Source of the DNA: Desmonostoc muscorum LEGE 12446
Lineage (GTDB): Bacteria; Cyanobacteriota; Cyanobacteriia; Cyanobacteriales; Nostocaceae
NCBI RefSeq assembly: GCF_015207005.2
Contig: NZ_JADEXS020000002.1
Span: forward strand, 310,001 to 374,000
DNA: 64,000 nt
Reading direction: 5' to 3'
The translations under genes and the position numbers were made by a program. This document shows, one piece after another, positions 38,361-47,127 of this stretch (position 1 is the stretch's first letter; the number at the start of each line of letters is the position of its first letter). A model generated the notes under the pieces. The model searched no databases. It was not told the origin of the DNA and saw nothing but the letters and a program-made list of their open reading frames with translations.

Positions 38361-38836
38361 CTTATGTCGTCTTTGTTTACCACTGTAGAAACGTTTCTGC
38401 CCAGATTTTGGACGTTCAATGGGACTTTCGGTGACATCCATCACAACTGTTTTCGGTTTCTGCTCCTGAGTCAACAATGACTTTTTTCCTTGTAGACGAA
38501 ACCTTCCAGAACTGACTAACACGCTTTCAACACGATGAACTATGCGACAAACAGTTGATTCAGATATCTGCCAATCACCAGCTATATGGAAGTAAGTTCG
38601 ATATTCTCGCCAATACTGCAAGCAGATCAAAACTTGGTCTGACAAATCTAGTTTATTTGGGCAGCCCCGAGTTTTTTTGGGACTGGCGGCATCCTGCATG
38701 ACTTTGACCATCTCATCAAATGTATGCCGTTGCACCCCAACTAGACGTTTGAACTCTCGGTTAGATAACTTTTTTGTTTGCTCGTATCGCATATCCAAAT
38801 TGATTCACACGGCAAAATTCATCATCTTACCATAAA

Positions 38837-39184
38837 ATAATTTTGCAAGAGGTCTACTGTTTGTGCTACGGTCATACCCAACCTTTTTTCCAACCTCAGA
38901 AATTAAACGGCTACTGTCACGAGTGTGGTGCTTGGCTTGGGCGCAATCTTGACGTACCGAGTCATAGCCGAAGCAAAGGGCGCAAATTTGATCGGGATTT
39001 GTGGATTGCTCAAGCTCTTGGAAATCTGCTTGCTGCTACTCCCTCACTCCACACAAATCCCCTCATCAGAGAAACAAAAGTTACGCCTAAACGAACATTG
39101 CCTACTTTATACAAGTTTCTGAGATGGTGTTACAAGCTTAGTTTATCTCCTGTCGAGGGTTTAAACTTGCTCGAAATTCAGTAA
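38837..39184 (+). pseudogene. tniQ: TniQ/TnsD C-terminal fragment
   Basis: The frame opens directly at the IS5 end (CAAGAGGTCTACTG) and reads EVYCLCYGHTQPFFQP, then CHECGAWLGR, a typical TniQ zinc-finger pair (C..C...C..C). It ends in TLYKFLRWCYKLSLSPVEGL. The last part is closely similar to the TniQ piece at 44440-44978 (LTKFLRWCYKLGINPVEGLE). The N-terminal two thirds are missing. TniQ/TnsD proteins choose the target in Tn7-like transposition. Confidence 0.75.
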
Positions 39185-39237
39185 GGCAAGCAACAAGATA
39201 ACAACAGCTCTACTTTATTTTCCTTCAACCCAAAAAT

Positions 39238-39298
39238 CCAAGCATAAGTTGTCCGACTTGATTACAAGGCATAAGTTGTCTGATTTTGACAACTTATG
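39238..39298. repeat. Tn7-like end repeats behind the TniQ fragment
   Basis: CATAAGTTGTCCGACTT and CATAAGTTGTCTGATTT lie about 30 bp apart, followed by an inverse copy GACAACTTATGG. They lie 50-110 bp after the TniQ stop, where the end of a Tn7-like element is expected. The sequence differs from the end sites of the next element (CATAAGTTGAGCAAC), so it marks a separate transposon. Confidence 0.6.
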
Positions 39299-39312
39299 GC
39301 TAAAGTCACAGC

Positions 39313-39480
39313 TGTTGTCACTGTAATTATAAGTTGAGCAACTGTGAAAGCATAAGTTGAGCAACAGATTGCTTGAAACCGTATTAACCCCGTCAGCAGG
39401 AACAAGCAGATATAGGAGTCATGAAAGCATAAGTTGAGCAAAAATGTTATTTAGAAACTATAAGTTGAGCAAACATTTTC
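39313..39480. repeat. Left-end TnsB-type binding-site array
   Basis: Four spaced copies of (C)ATAAGTTGAGCAA occur at about 39330, 39351, 39427 and 39460, all in one orientation. This spaced-repeat layout matches the multi-site left ends of Tn7-like elements. They precede the tnsAB gene at 39569 and may also control its promoter. Confidence 0.7.
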
Positions 39481-40036
39481 AACACTTCGTTCATAAATAT
39501 ACAGCGTTGTGCTGAGATAAACAGTAGGAGAGACTAATGAGCGCAACACTCTCTCCTAACCTAGAATTATGCTTGACAACCAAGAGTTTAACAACTGGTG
39601 CCATCAACAACACCTAACTCAAGCAGCGCAGGCAATAATTGAGGAGATTCGCAGCACCAACCCATCTCGTCGAGTAACTGGGGCAAGGAAAAACGTTTGT
39701 GGCAGTTACCCCTCAAGAAAAATGGGAGTAACAATTCAATTCGAGAGCCACCATAACGAATTAGCGCGTATTTATGAACTAGAACATGACCCATCCGTAC
39801 TCGAATATTACGACCAACCACCAGCAATAGAATTAGTCTATCAAAGCAAAAGTGGGCGTCAAAACAGACACCAATACACGGCCGATTTTTTTATCATTCG
39901 GACAGATTCAGCTTTTTGGGAAGAATGCAAAACAGAACTTGAACTCAACAAGTTGACCGAATTGAACCCAAATCGCTATTGCAAAAGCCCAGATGGCAAA
40001 TGGCATTGTCCCCCAGGTGAAGAATACGCTCGTCTT

Positions 40037-40538
40037 TGTGATTTTACCCCCTGCGTGACCAAATTTTGAACCATAACGTGACCAAAAGTTAACGTAATTT
40101 CAAGCTTTTGAGCCAATCAATAACTTAGCTTTATGAATCAAATTATGTCCGCGTGTTTTAAATATGAACCATAATACGACCAAAAGTTTTATTTTTAGAC
40201 TTGGTAAAAAATGCCGAGCAAGACACACTAATTTAGTCGAAAATTTTAAACTTTCGGTCAAAATATAATTCAAAATGTCCACAATATGGTTCAAAAATAT
40301 GTTTCGCCAAAAATTGAGTGATAAAGCGATGCCTGCGGCGGGCTGCGCCTACGCCTGAAATCTGAATTTTTATTTCTCTCTCATCACGGTAAGGTACAAA
40401 TGAACTATTTGACCATGTTCCTTGCTGTAATTAAGTTTTGAGTTTTTTGAACTCCATTTATAGCTTTGAACTATATGTTGTCCTAGTACAGAGTGAAGTA
40501 TTTCGTGACCGTTTGGCTAAATTATCGTTCAAATCACA
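40037..40538. mobile_element. 502-bp non-autonomous Tn7-like element with GTCTT target duplication
   Basis: The ends are TGTGATTT and AAATCACA (perfect 8-bp inverse). The 5-bp direct repeat GTCTT stands at 40032-40036 and 40539-40543. Internal spaced motifs (GCGTGACCAAATT, ACGTGACCAAAAGTT, TACGACCAAAAGTTT on the left, CGTGACCGTTTGGC on the right) resemble TnsB sites. It encodes nothing convincing. TGT/ACA ends plus a 5-bp duplication are the hallmarks of Tn7-like transposition. It sits inside tnsAB of a different Tn7-like element. Confidence 0.85.
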
Positions 40539-41691
40539 GTCTTCAAGGCTTGGACTTCCATGTCTGGTCGGATGCTCTAATTAATTGGAACTTTCAACAA
40601 AATCTAATTTGGCTATTAGATTATTTCGGATACTCATCAGAAATTATAGACGAAACCGAGCAAAGTTTGATTGTAACCACGGTAAAAAATTATCCAGGAA
40701 TAACCCTTGCAGAACTGTTACAAATAGAAGACATAAATCCTGATGTTCTTTATTGGTTAATAGCCACAGATAAACTTTACGTAGAACTGAATCAAGTCAA
40801 ACTCTCGCAACCAGAAACAGTACTCGTATTTCTTAATAAAGATATTGCTTTATCTTATGAGCATCTGAACTCAATAGAGTCTACAACCCAAACTAGTAAT
40901 CAAATAGTACTCCAAATAGCAGTAGGTACTAATATTTCTTGGGATGGAGAGTCATGGGAGATAGTAAATACTGGAACGACAACTACTGGACTATTGCGTG
41001 CAGATAGCAAACTTATAGAACTACCAAATGCAGCATTCACAGCATTGATTGATACAGGTAAAATTGTTGGAGTTGAGACAACACAAACCTCAAATATTAA
41101 AGCAGCAGCGGTTGAAATTCTTACTAGAGCAACTTGTGAAGATATTATAGAAGCCAACCGTCGCTACAATTTAATACAACCATACTTAGGAGATGCTCCT
41201 CCAGTATATCCAAACAGCACCATCCGTCGTTGGCGCACTCAGTACCAGAAAGCTTTACTTATTTACGGTCAAGGATACCTGGGATTACTGCCCAACCACA
41301 ACACTAAGGGCAATCGTACCCCGAAAATTGACTCCAAAACCCAAGAATTTATGCTCGACTTTATCAAGGAGCATTATGAAACACCCAAACAACGCAGAAA
41401 AATACGTGTTTATGAGTCATTTGTTTTAGCTTGCCAAAACCATGAACCCCCATTGAAACCACCATCGAGAATCACATTTTGCCAAGCTATTAAACAGCGA
41501 AGCGGGCACAATCAAACCAGAAAACGTCTTGGTAATCGAGCTGCTATTTCCGAAGAACCATTTTATTGGGAATTAGAGCAAACTACTCCACGGCATGGCA
41601 GTCGCCCTTTTGAGATTGTCCACATTGACCATACTCAAATTGATATTGAATTAGTCAGTTCCCTGGAATCTCTAAGTAATTGTCATATTGC

Positions 41692-42926
41692 CAGGACTTA
41701 CGCAACTGGCACAATGCGATCGCTAACAAATAGTACTAAAGTACTATAAAAATGCAGATGAAATGAACTAGAGTACAAATGTAAATTGTTCCTTTTCACA
41801 CCAAATTTTTGGGCTGCTGCTCAGGCTACTGTAACGAATACTTTTGAATATGAAGTTTACTAAATTAGATTATTGCCAGTATCTACTTAGTAGCCAAATT
41901 AATTATACCATTACCAATTTGGCAGAGCATTTAGAGAGTATTAGCCATGATACAATTAACTATTATTTGAAAAGAGAAAAATTAACACCTCGTTTACTAT
42001 GGGATAACGTGAAAGAGGTAGTTGAGCCTGATGACAATGGTTACATAATATTTGATGATAGCATTTTAGATAAAAGGTATTCTGAAGAAATAGAAATAGT
42101 CAGAAGACAATATAGTGGTAATGAGCATGGTGTCCTTAAAGGCATTGGCGTAGTTAGCTGCGTGTATGTCAACCCTACACTTCAAAGATTTTGGGTCATA
42201 GATTATCGAATTTTTAATCCTGATGTCGATGGCAAAACCAAGATAGACCATGTGAAAGACATGCTCCAAAGCCTTGTGTATCATAAGCTTTTACCATTTG
42301 ATACTGTTTTGATGGATACATGGTATGCGGTACACAGTTTAATGCTATATATTGATAGCTTAGACAAAATTTATTATTGCCCTTTAAAAGACAATCGGTT
42401 AGTTGATGATACATTTGGTCAAGCAAAATATAAACGTATTGAATTATTAGAATGGAGTCAAGAAGAATTAGATTGTGGTAAGATAATCAAAATTAAAGGG
42501 TTCCCAGCTAATAAAAAAGTGAAACTATTCCGGGTTACTGTTTCTACCAACAGAACGGATTATGTCGCAACTAACGATTTATCTCAAAGTTCCACGGATG
42601 TTGTACAAGAGGTGTGTAAAATTCGTTGGAAAATCGAGGAGTTTCACAGAGAAATTAAACAATTAACTGGGATTGAATTTTGCCAATGTCGGAAAGCTAG
42701 GCTTCAAAGAAATCATATCGCTTGTGCAATGTTAGTTTGGGTTAGGTTAAAGAATTTAGCCTATACAACTGGTCAAACTATTTATCAAATCAAGCATAAC
42801 TTGCTTTCTAATTATTTAATTCAGCAACTGAAACGCCCAAGTATTCTTATGTGCTTGGTTTGATTTAAATTGTCGCCTGTCAGGGCTGCGCCCTGCCCGC
42901 TATTTGTGCCAGTTGCGTAAGTCCTG
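41692..42926 (+). mobile_element. 1,235-bp insertion sequence, copy 1 (TSD ATTGC)
   Basis: Perfect inverted ends start CAGGACTTACGCAACTGGCA. Direct repeats ATTGC flank it at 41687-41691 and 42927-42931. Its length and encoded protein are identical to the copy at 56002-57236. It interrupts the TnsB part of tnsAB. Confidence 0.92.
41844..42863 (+). CDS. Transposase of the 1,235-bp IS (IS701/IS4-superfamily-like), copy 1
   Basis: The 339-residue protein has Asp in YIIFDDSILDKRYS (about residue 71), a second Asp in TVLMDTWYAVHSL (about 156) and a C-terminal IRWKIEEFHREIKQLTG segment with the R-x-x-x-E-x-x-K-like pattern of IS4-type enzymes. The family name is a best guess. The gene is uninterrupted and identical in protein sequence to the copy at 56065-57084, so the element has moved recently. 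Confidence 0.85.
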   Translation: MNMKFTKLDYCQYLLSSQINYTITNLAEHLESISHDTINYYLKREKLTPRLLWDNVKEVVEPDDNGYIIFDDSILDKRYSEEIEIVRRQYSGNEHGVLKGIGVVSCVYVNPTLQRFWVIDYRIFNPDVDGKTKIDHVKDMLQSLVYHKLLPFDTVLMDTWYAVHSLMLYIDSLDKIYYCPLKDNRLVDDTFGQAKYKRIELLEWSQEELDCGKIIKIKGFPANKKVKLFRVTVSTNRTDYVATNDLSQSSTDVVQEVCKIRWKIEEFHREIKQLTGIEFCQCRKARLQRNHIACAMLVWVRLKNLAYTTGQTIYQIKHNLLSNYLIQQLKRPSILMCLV

Positions 42927-44083
42927 ATTGCTACAAACAACTCAATTCATCAAAATTTAGGTCGTCCTTGGGCAACCTTCATGGTTGATGCATATAGTCG
43001 AAGAATTTTATCAGTTTATCTGACCTTCGATGAGCCAAGCTACCGCGATTGTATGATGGTAATTCGCATATGCGTTGCTAGATTTGGACGGTTTCCGCAA
43101 AATATTGTTGTCGATAACGGAAAAGAATTTCACAGTCACTATTTTGAACAATTATTGGCATCTTATACTTGCACGCTGAAGTATCGCCCGCCAGCACATG
43201 CTCGGTTTGGTTCAATTGTTGAAAGACTATTTGGCACCGCGAACACGCAGTTTATTCATGAATTGCAAGGTAACACCCAAATCAAACGCCTTCACCGTAA
43301 AGTCACCAAATCTGTCAGTCCAGAAAAATTAGCAATTTGGACATTAGAAGAACTGTACTCTGCCTTTTGTGAATGGGCATATTCGGTTTATGATCAACGA
43401 TTGCATCCTGCATTAGGTACTAGTCCCAACGATGCCTTTGTCACCGGACTAGCAACAGGTGGAAGTCGCTTACACCGAAGAGTGGCATATGATGAATTAT
43501 TCCAGATTCTGACTCTACCAGCACCAGATCAACGAAAGCGTAAAGTTCAGCCAGGAAAGGGTGTCAAAATACACAATATTTATTACTGGGCAGATGTATT
43601 CCGTAACCCAGAAATCGAGAAATCAATGCTGTGGGTTCGTTACGACCCTTGGAATGCAGGAATTGCCTATGCACTAGCACAAGGACAGTGGGTAAAATGC
43701 ATTTCTTCTTACTATCAATACTTCCAAGGACGTTCCGAAAAAGAAATTCGGCTGGCGAGTGCAGAACTTAATCAGCGCCAGCGCAATTACGGACGTAAGT
43801 TAACAATAAATGATCGGGAATTAGTAGAATTTTTAAACTCAAAATTTGCTCAAGAAGGCGCTATCCTCAAACAACGCTTGCGCGATGCTGAACATGACAA
43901 AGTTCACAAAATTATTCAAAATAATTTGATCCCGGAACCAAAGTTAAATTTGGCAGAATTTGCGGCAGAGGAAAATAATGATTTTCCAGGAGATGAATCG
44001 AGCAATGAAGGTAAAAATTGTGAAACTATCAGCAATTTGACTGCATATATTACGGAACCCCTTGAATATTATGGAGAGTTCTA

Positions 44084-44452
44084 ATGGCACATGATTATAG
44101 CTTTCCTCAAGAATTACTAACTCTACCTATTGCTGACAGAATTTCTTATTTCCAGCAATATACAATGGCGCACCCCAAATTATTAATAGCAGCAGACAAA
44201 CTCAAAAATGCAATTGATGACCCAGGATTCTTTTCTTTAATCTTTTTATTTGGGCCAACAGGTGTAGGGAAAACCACCTTATTACGTCGGATCAGACAAA
44301 GGTTACTAGCTTCTTTTCACAAAGAAATGGAACTAGATAAAGGTTTTATTCCTATTGCTAATATCGAAGTTGCTACCCCGGAATTTAGTAATTTTGATTG
44401 GAAAGATTTTTATCTACGTGCTTTGGGCGTTCTCCAAGACCCTTGCATTTGA
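44084..44452 (+). pseudogene. tnsC: TnsC AAA+ ATPase, truncated
   Basis: The frame begins MAHDYSFPQELLTLPIADRI and contains the Walker A box FGPTGVGKTTLLRRI (about residues 60-74). It stays TnsC-like to WKDFYLRALGVLQD (about 116), then meets a foreign sequence and stops at 44452. The Walker B, sensor and C-terminal parts are gone. The full protein usually has several hundred residues, so this remnant cannot link TnsB to a target selector. The ATG overlaps the tnsAB stop by 1 bp. Confidence 0.85.
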
Positions 44453-44978
44453 TCTGAGTTTTCTGACTTTACTTCAATGGCACTCCTGGCGGCTTAACTT
44501 CAGTCATATTTTCCATACTGAACAACGTTGGTGTTCTGGCTGCTATCAAGACTGGCGTGAAGCTGGAAAACCTATTTATAACCCTTTGTTGTGGACAATA
44601 GAAGTTGTAACTGTTTGTCCAGTTCACCAACGTTACCTACAACTGCGGTGCTTGTACTGTGGTTGTTTTCAACAGTTTCTCAATCTGGACTGCAATTCTC
44701 TTGGTTATTGTTGTGTGTGTAATGCATGGCTGGGTCGGTTTGTAGACAATACTTCTTTTTCTCAGGGGTCTCGGTTTGATTGGGAAAAGTGGGCTGCTCA
44801 ATCTGTTGGCCAGATTTTCGGCGCTATGCCAACACTTAGTTCGACTTCTTTTTCTCAAGTTACCCCGCCAGCTAAATACCGACGAAAACCTACTCTCACT
44901 AAATTTTTAAGGTGGTGTTACAAACTTGGAATTAATCCTGTTGAGGGTTTGGAAATTCTCTCGATTATACGAGTGTAG
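44440..44978 (+). pseudogene. tniQ: TniQ/TnsD fragment fused to the end of tnsC
   Basis: After the deletion point at about 44440 the frame reads FDLSFLTLLQWHSWRLNFSH. Then come CSGCYQDW and CPVHQRYLQLRCLYCGCF, then YCCVCNAWLGRFVD, the zinc-binding Cys/His pattern of TniQ. It ends LTKFLRWCYKLGINPVEGLE. The N-terminal part is missing. The right-end repeats of the transposon start about 50 bp after its stop, the usual position. Confidence 0.8.
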
Positions 44979-45027
44979 TCAGTTGAACCCAGACCAGAGC
45001 TACTGGACGGTGCTTCCTTTTCCGTAA

Positions 45028-45099
45028 GCATAAGATGAGCAACCTGTTTTGAAACCATAAAGCGAGCAACTTGCTCATCTTATGCTTTCAGTGACAACA
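45028..45099. repeat. Right end of the Tn7-like transposon
   Basis: GCATAAGATGAGCAACC, a degenerate copy CATAAAGCGAGCAAC and an inverse copy TTGCTCATCTTATGC are followed by the terminal CAGTGACAACA at 45089-45099. This matches the left end at 39313 in inverse orientation. The short right end with few sites is typical of Tn7-like asymmetry. Confidence 0.75.
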
Positions 45100-45179
45100 C
45101 CAAACTCGGCTACAACACAAAATAAGATACCCTTATCTTTTATCCGATGAAAACTACGATTAATACCACTTCCCTTGAT

Positions 45180-45247
45180 TGTAGAGGAATAAAAAAGTTC
45201 AACAATAAATAATAAAGTCCAACAATAAATAAAAAAGTTCTACAATT
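45180..45247. repeat. Left-end-type repeats of a further Tn7-like element
   Basis: TGTAGAGG at 45180 is followed by three spaced copies of AATAAAAAAGTTCAACA (variants AATAAAGTCCAACA and AAAAAAGTTCTACAA). The layout matches the binding-site array of a Tn7-like left end, with the tnsA-type start codon 44 bp further on. The sequence differs from the other end types here. Confidence 0.55.
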
Positions 45248-45290
45248 TCTGGATGTGCATGGTCTGGGCAGATCCAGAAAGGTAAGCTTT

Positions 45291-45386
45291 ATGGCGAGAG
45301 GTAGGCAGGAGTGGACTCAAGCCAAGTTTGAACGCTACATCAAAGAATTGGACTTTGGACAAAAAGAAGTTTATTCGCGAGTGTGA
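45291..45386 (+). pseudogene. tnsA: TnsA-like N-terminal fragment cut by an IS
   Basis: The frame starts MARGRQEWTQAKFERYIKE. This resembles the beginning of classical TnsA endonucleases, which continue with a Gly/Arg-rich GRGQG box after the IKE motif. Here the sequence passes into the end of the IS at 45347 and stops after 31 codons. No continuation is found on the far side of the IS, so the rest was deleted. The assignment rests on a short match and on the repeat array just upstream. Confidence 0.5.
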
Positions 45387-47107
45387 CTCGCGAATAAATG
45401 AATGATTAATCTTGTTTATAGTGACGAGCAGAAAAAAGCATAGCCATCAGACCCCCAACAAATAGTAATATCAACTACAAAGTATCTTTGGGTAAATACT
45501 GATGGCTATGCCAAAATTTAATAACAATCAATTAATAGCGCAATTTCAAGATTTTAGACAAAAAATTTACAACTGTTTTTCTTCATGTAGCGACGCCTGT
45601 ATGGATTTGTTGGATGCGCTTGCGGGTAATACGGGAGCCAATTCAATTGCGGAGTTATCTTTAAGTCCTTTGTTTCCCAGAAGCTATAATTCTATTTATA
45701 AAGCAATTCAAAAATCATTTAATACAAATATTCAGGAGAAGAACAATGAAGAAGAAGAACAAGAAGAACAAGAAAAACCCAATAACTTAATTAGGGTGGT
45801 ATCTGAGTTAATTAAGCAACCACAACAACGCCCTTTTTACTTATTCGCTCTTGATACAACACCGCATCCGCGTCCTTACGCGAGGACTTTAGCTGAACGT
45901 GGGTATATTTACCAGCCAAATACTATCAAGGGTAACAAACCGATTAATATTGGTCATTCTTATTCGATACTTTCTATCTTACCAGAGAAAGAAACTGGGA
46001 ATGCCGCCCCTTGGTCAATACCAATATCAGGAGAAAGGGTATCACTTGATAAAACTGGTGTTGATGTGGGTAGTGAACAAATTTCCTCAGTAATGTCTGA
46101 TTCATCACTGCCCTGGCAGGAAAAATTGTGCGTCTTAGTAGCAGATAGCGCCTATAGTCAGCGTTCATTTCTGTTTGACCAATCCAAACACAAAAATGTG
46201 GTAGTGATAGCCAGAGTTCGTAGTAATCGAATTTTCTACCAATCTCCACCCGTTGATGAGTCAAAGAAAAAACGTGGTTGTCCAAAAAAATACGGTGAAC
46301 GGTTTAATTTAGCTGATGTTGAAACTTGGCACTCTCCCGACGAGACAACACAAATTCAGCAGACAACCTGTAAGGGTCGTCTTTTAAACATCACCATACT
46401 CGCTTGGCATCAAATGTTGATGAGGGGAACCAAGCACCAAAAAATGTATTGTCATCCTTTTACTCTGCTCAGAATTCATGTGACTGATGATACTAATCAA
46501 TCTCTCTGGAAACCAATGTGGTTAATTGTCATAGGTGAGCAACGTGGAGAAATCTCACCTACGGTTGCAAACCATTGCTATAGACAAAGGTTTGATATTG
46601 AACACATGCTGCGATTTAGCAAGCAGCGTTTGTTGATGACGCAGTTTCAAACTCCAGATGTTTTGCATGAGGAAAATTGGATACATTTAGTAATCCTAGC
46701 TTACGTACAGTTGTGGGCGGCAAGGGAGTTAGCAACACACTTACCCAGGCCATGGGAGCGTTATTTAGAACAAAACAATGATAAAATTGCCACTCCAAGT
46801 GTAGTGCAACGCGATTTTCAGAGAATTATTTCAGAGATTGGTACACCCGCTCGTTCTCCCAAAACCAGAGGAAATTCCATCGGTCGAGTTCAAGGTCAAG
46901 TTCAAACACAACGAACTAAGCATCCTGTTGTCAAGAAGAAGTCAAAATCAACACTCGCTAAAGTCAAAGCCGCATAAATTTTCTTAGGCTTTAGGCGTTT
47001 AACTCAGTCTGACTCAGTTTGTAAAATAACTGGGGTAATTTCTGATGACTAGTTTTTTGTTCGCGAGTGTGACTCGCGAACAAACTTCTTTTTGTCCAAA
47101 GTCCAAT
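45347..47107 (+). mobile_element. IS4-superfamily-like insertion sequence (about 1,761 bp)
   Basis: Long inverted ends read ATTGGACTTTGGACAAAAAG inward and continue to a palindromic TTCGCGAGTGTGACTCGCGAA near both ends. Only one position differs within about 35 bp. The flanks do not form a direct repeat. The left flank is a TnsA-like gene start and the right flank is the 3' side of an RTX gene, so a deletion probably accompanied the insertion. Confidence 0.85.
45502..46977 (+). CDS. Transposase of the 1,761-bp IS, same family as 35530-36837
   Basis: The 491-residue protein has Asp in FALDTTPHPRPYA, a second Asp in CVLVADSAYSQRSF and a C-terminal CYRQRFDIEHMLRFSKQRLL segment. It shares SLSPLFPRSYNSIY and the GTPARSPKTRGNSIGR tail with the transposase at 35530. 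A Glu-rich insertion (about 78-92, NEEEEQEEQ) is peculiar to this copy. The gene is uninterrupted and its element has well-matched ends, so it may be mobile. Confidence 0.8.
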   Translation: MAMPKFNNNQLIAQFQDFRQKIYNCFSSCSDACMDLLDALAGNTGANSIAELSLSPLFPRSYNSIYKAIQKSFNTNIQEKNNEEEEQEEQEKPNNLIRVVSELIKQPQQRPFYLFALDTTPHPRPYARTLAERGYIYQPNTIKGNKPINIGHSYSILSILPEKETGNAAPWSIPISGERVSLDKTGVDVGSEQISSVMSDSSLPWQEKLCVLVADSAYSQRSFLFDQSKHKNVVVIARVRSNRIFYQSPPVDESKKKRGCPKKYGERFNLADVETWHSPDETTQIQQTTCKGRLLNITILAWHQMLMRGTKHQKMYCHPFTLLRIHVTDDTNQSLWKPMWLIVIGEQRGEISPTVANHCYRQRFDIEHMLRFSKQRLLMTQFQTPDVLHEENWIHLVILAYVQLWAARELATHLPRPWERYLEQNNDKIATPSVVQRDFQRIISEIGTPARSPKTRGNSIGRVQGQVQTQRTKHPVVKKKSKSTLAKVKAA

Positions 47108-47127
47108 ACTTAGAACGCTAATCACAA

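Larger units (their letters stand above)
37055..38798 (-). pseudogene. IS5-type transposase broken by an IS630 insertion and a second IS
   Basis: The N-terminal part (38798 to 38361) encodes an HTH_Tnp_4-like region (KKLSNREFKRLVGVQRHTF) and the first DDE Asp in VVMDVTESPIERP. The C-terminal part (37282 to 37055) continues TLKSQFVIDLETSQVRCVAN and HDYKLFIHSKV and reaches GGKLTKQ. The end of the 35446-37054 element cuts it there. An intact IS630 (37283-38360) lies between the two halves. The gene is therefore interrupted twice. Confidence 0.8.
39569..44084 (+). pseudogene. tnsAB: TnsAB fusion transposase, split by two insertions
   Basis: The first piece (39569-40036) is a TnsA-type endonuclease, with Glu residues in FESHHNELARIYELEHDP, Asp in HQYTADFFII and E-x-K in WEECKTE. 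It ends GEEYARL. Skipping 40037-40538 plus one GTCTT gives ARL-QGLDFHVWSDALINW in frame, the expected TnsA continuation. This leads without a stop into TnsB, with Asp in VHIDHTQIDIEL. Skipping 41692-42926 plus one ATTGC restores SNCHIATNNSIHQNLGRPW, then MVDAYSRRILSV, the second Asp in VVDNGKEFHS, and GSIVERLFGTANTQF. Removing both insertions therefore gives one uninterrupted TnsAB reading frame with catalytic residues intact. The stop overlaps the tnsC start (TAATG). Confidence 0.88.
39313..45099 (+). mobile_element. Degraded Tn7-like transposon (TnsAB, TnsC', TniQ')
   Basis: The left end TGTTGTCACTG and right end CAGTGACAACA are perfect 11-bp inverse copies, and the match continues inward (ATAAGTTGAGCAAC against ATAAGATGAGCAA). 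Between them lie genes for a fused TnsA-TnsB, a TnsC cut after about 116 codons and a TniQ C-terminal fragment, in Tn7-like order. Two later insertions (40037-40538 and 41692-42926) split tnsAB. An internal deletion fused tnsC to tniQ. No 5-bp flanking duplication was found, so at least one flank has changed. No cargo or CRISPR genes are left. Confidence 0.8.

Noticed and set aside
39313..45099. CRISPR-associated transposon (CAST)
   Set aside because: TnsAB, TnsC and TniQ pieces are present, but no cas gene or CRISPR repeat is seen in the window. The element may derive from such a group, but nothing here shows it.
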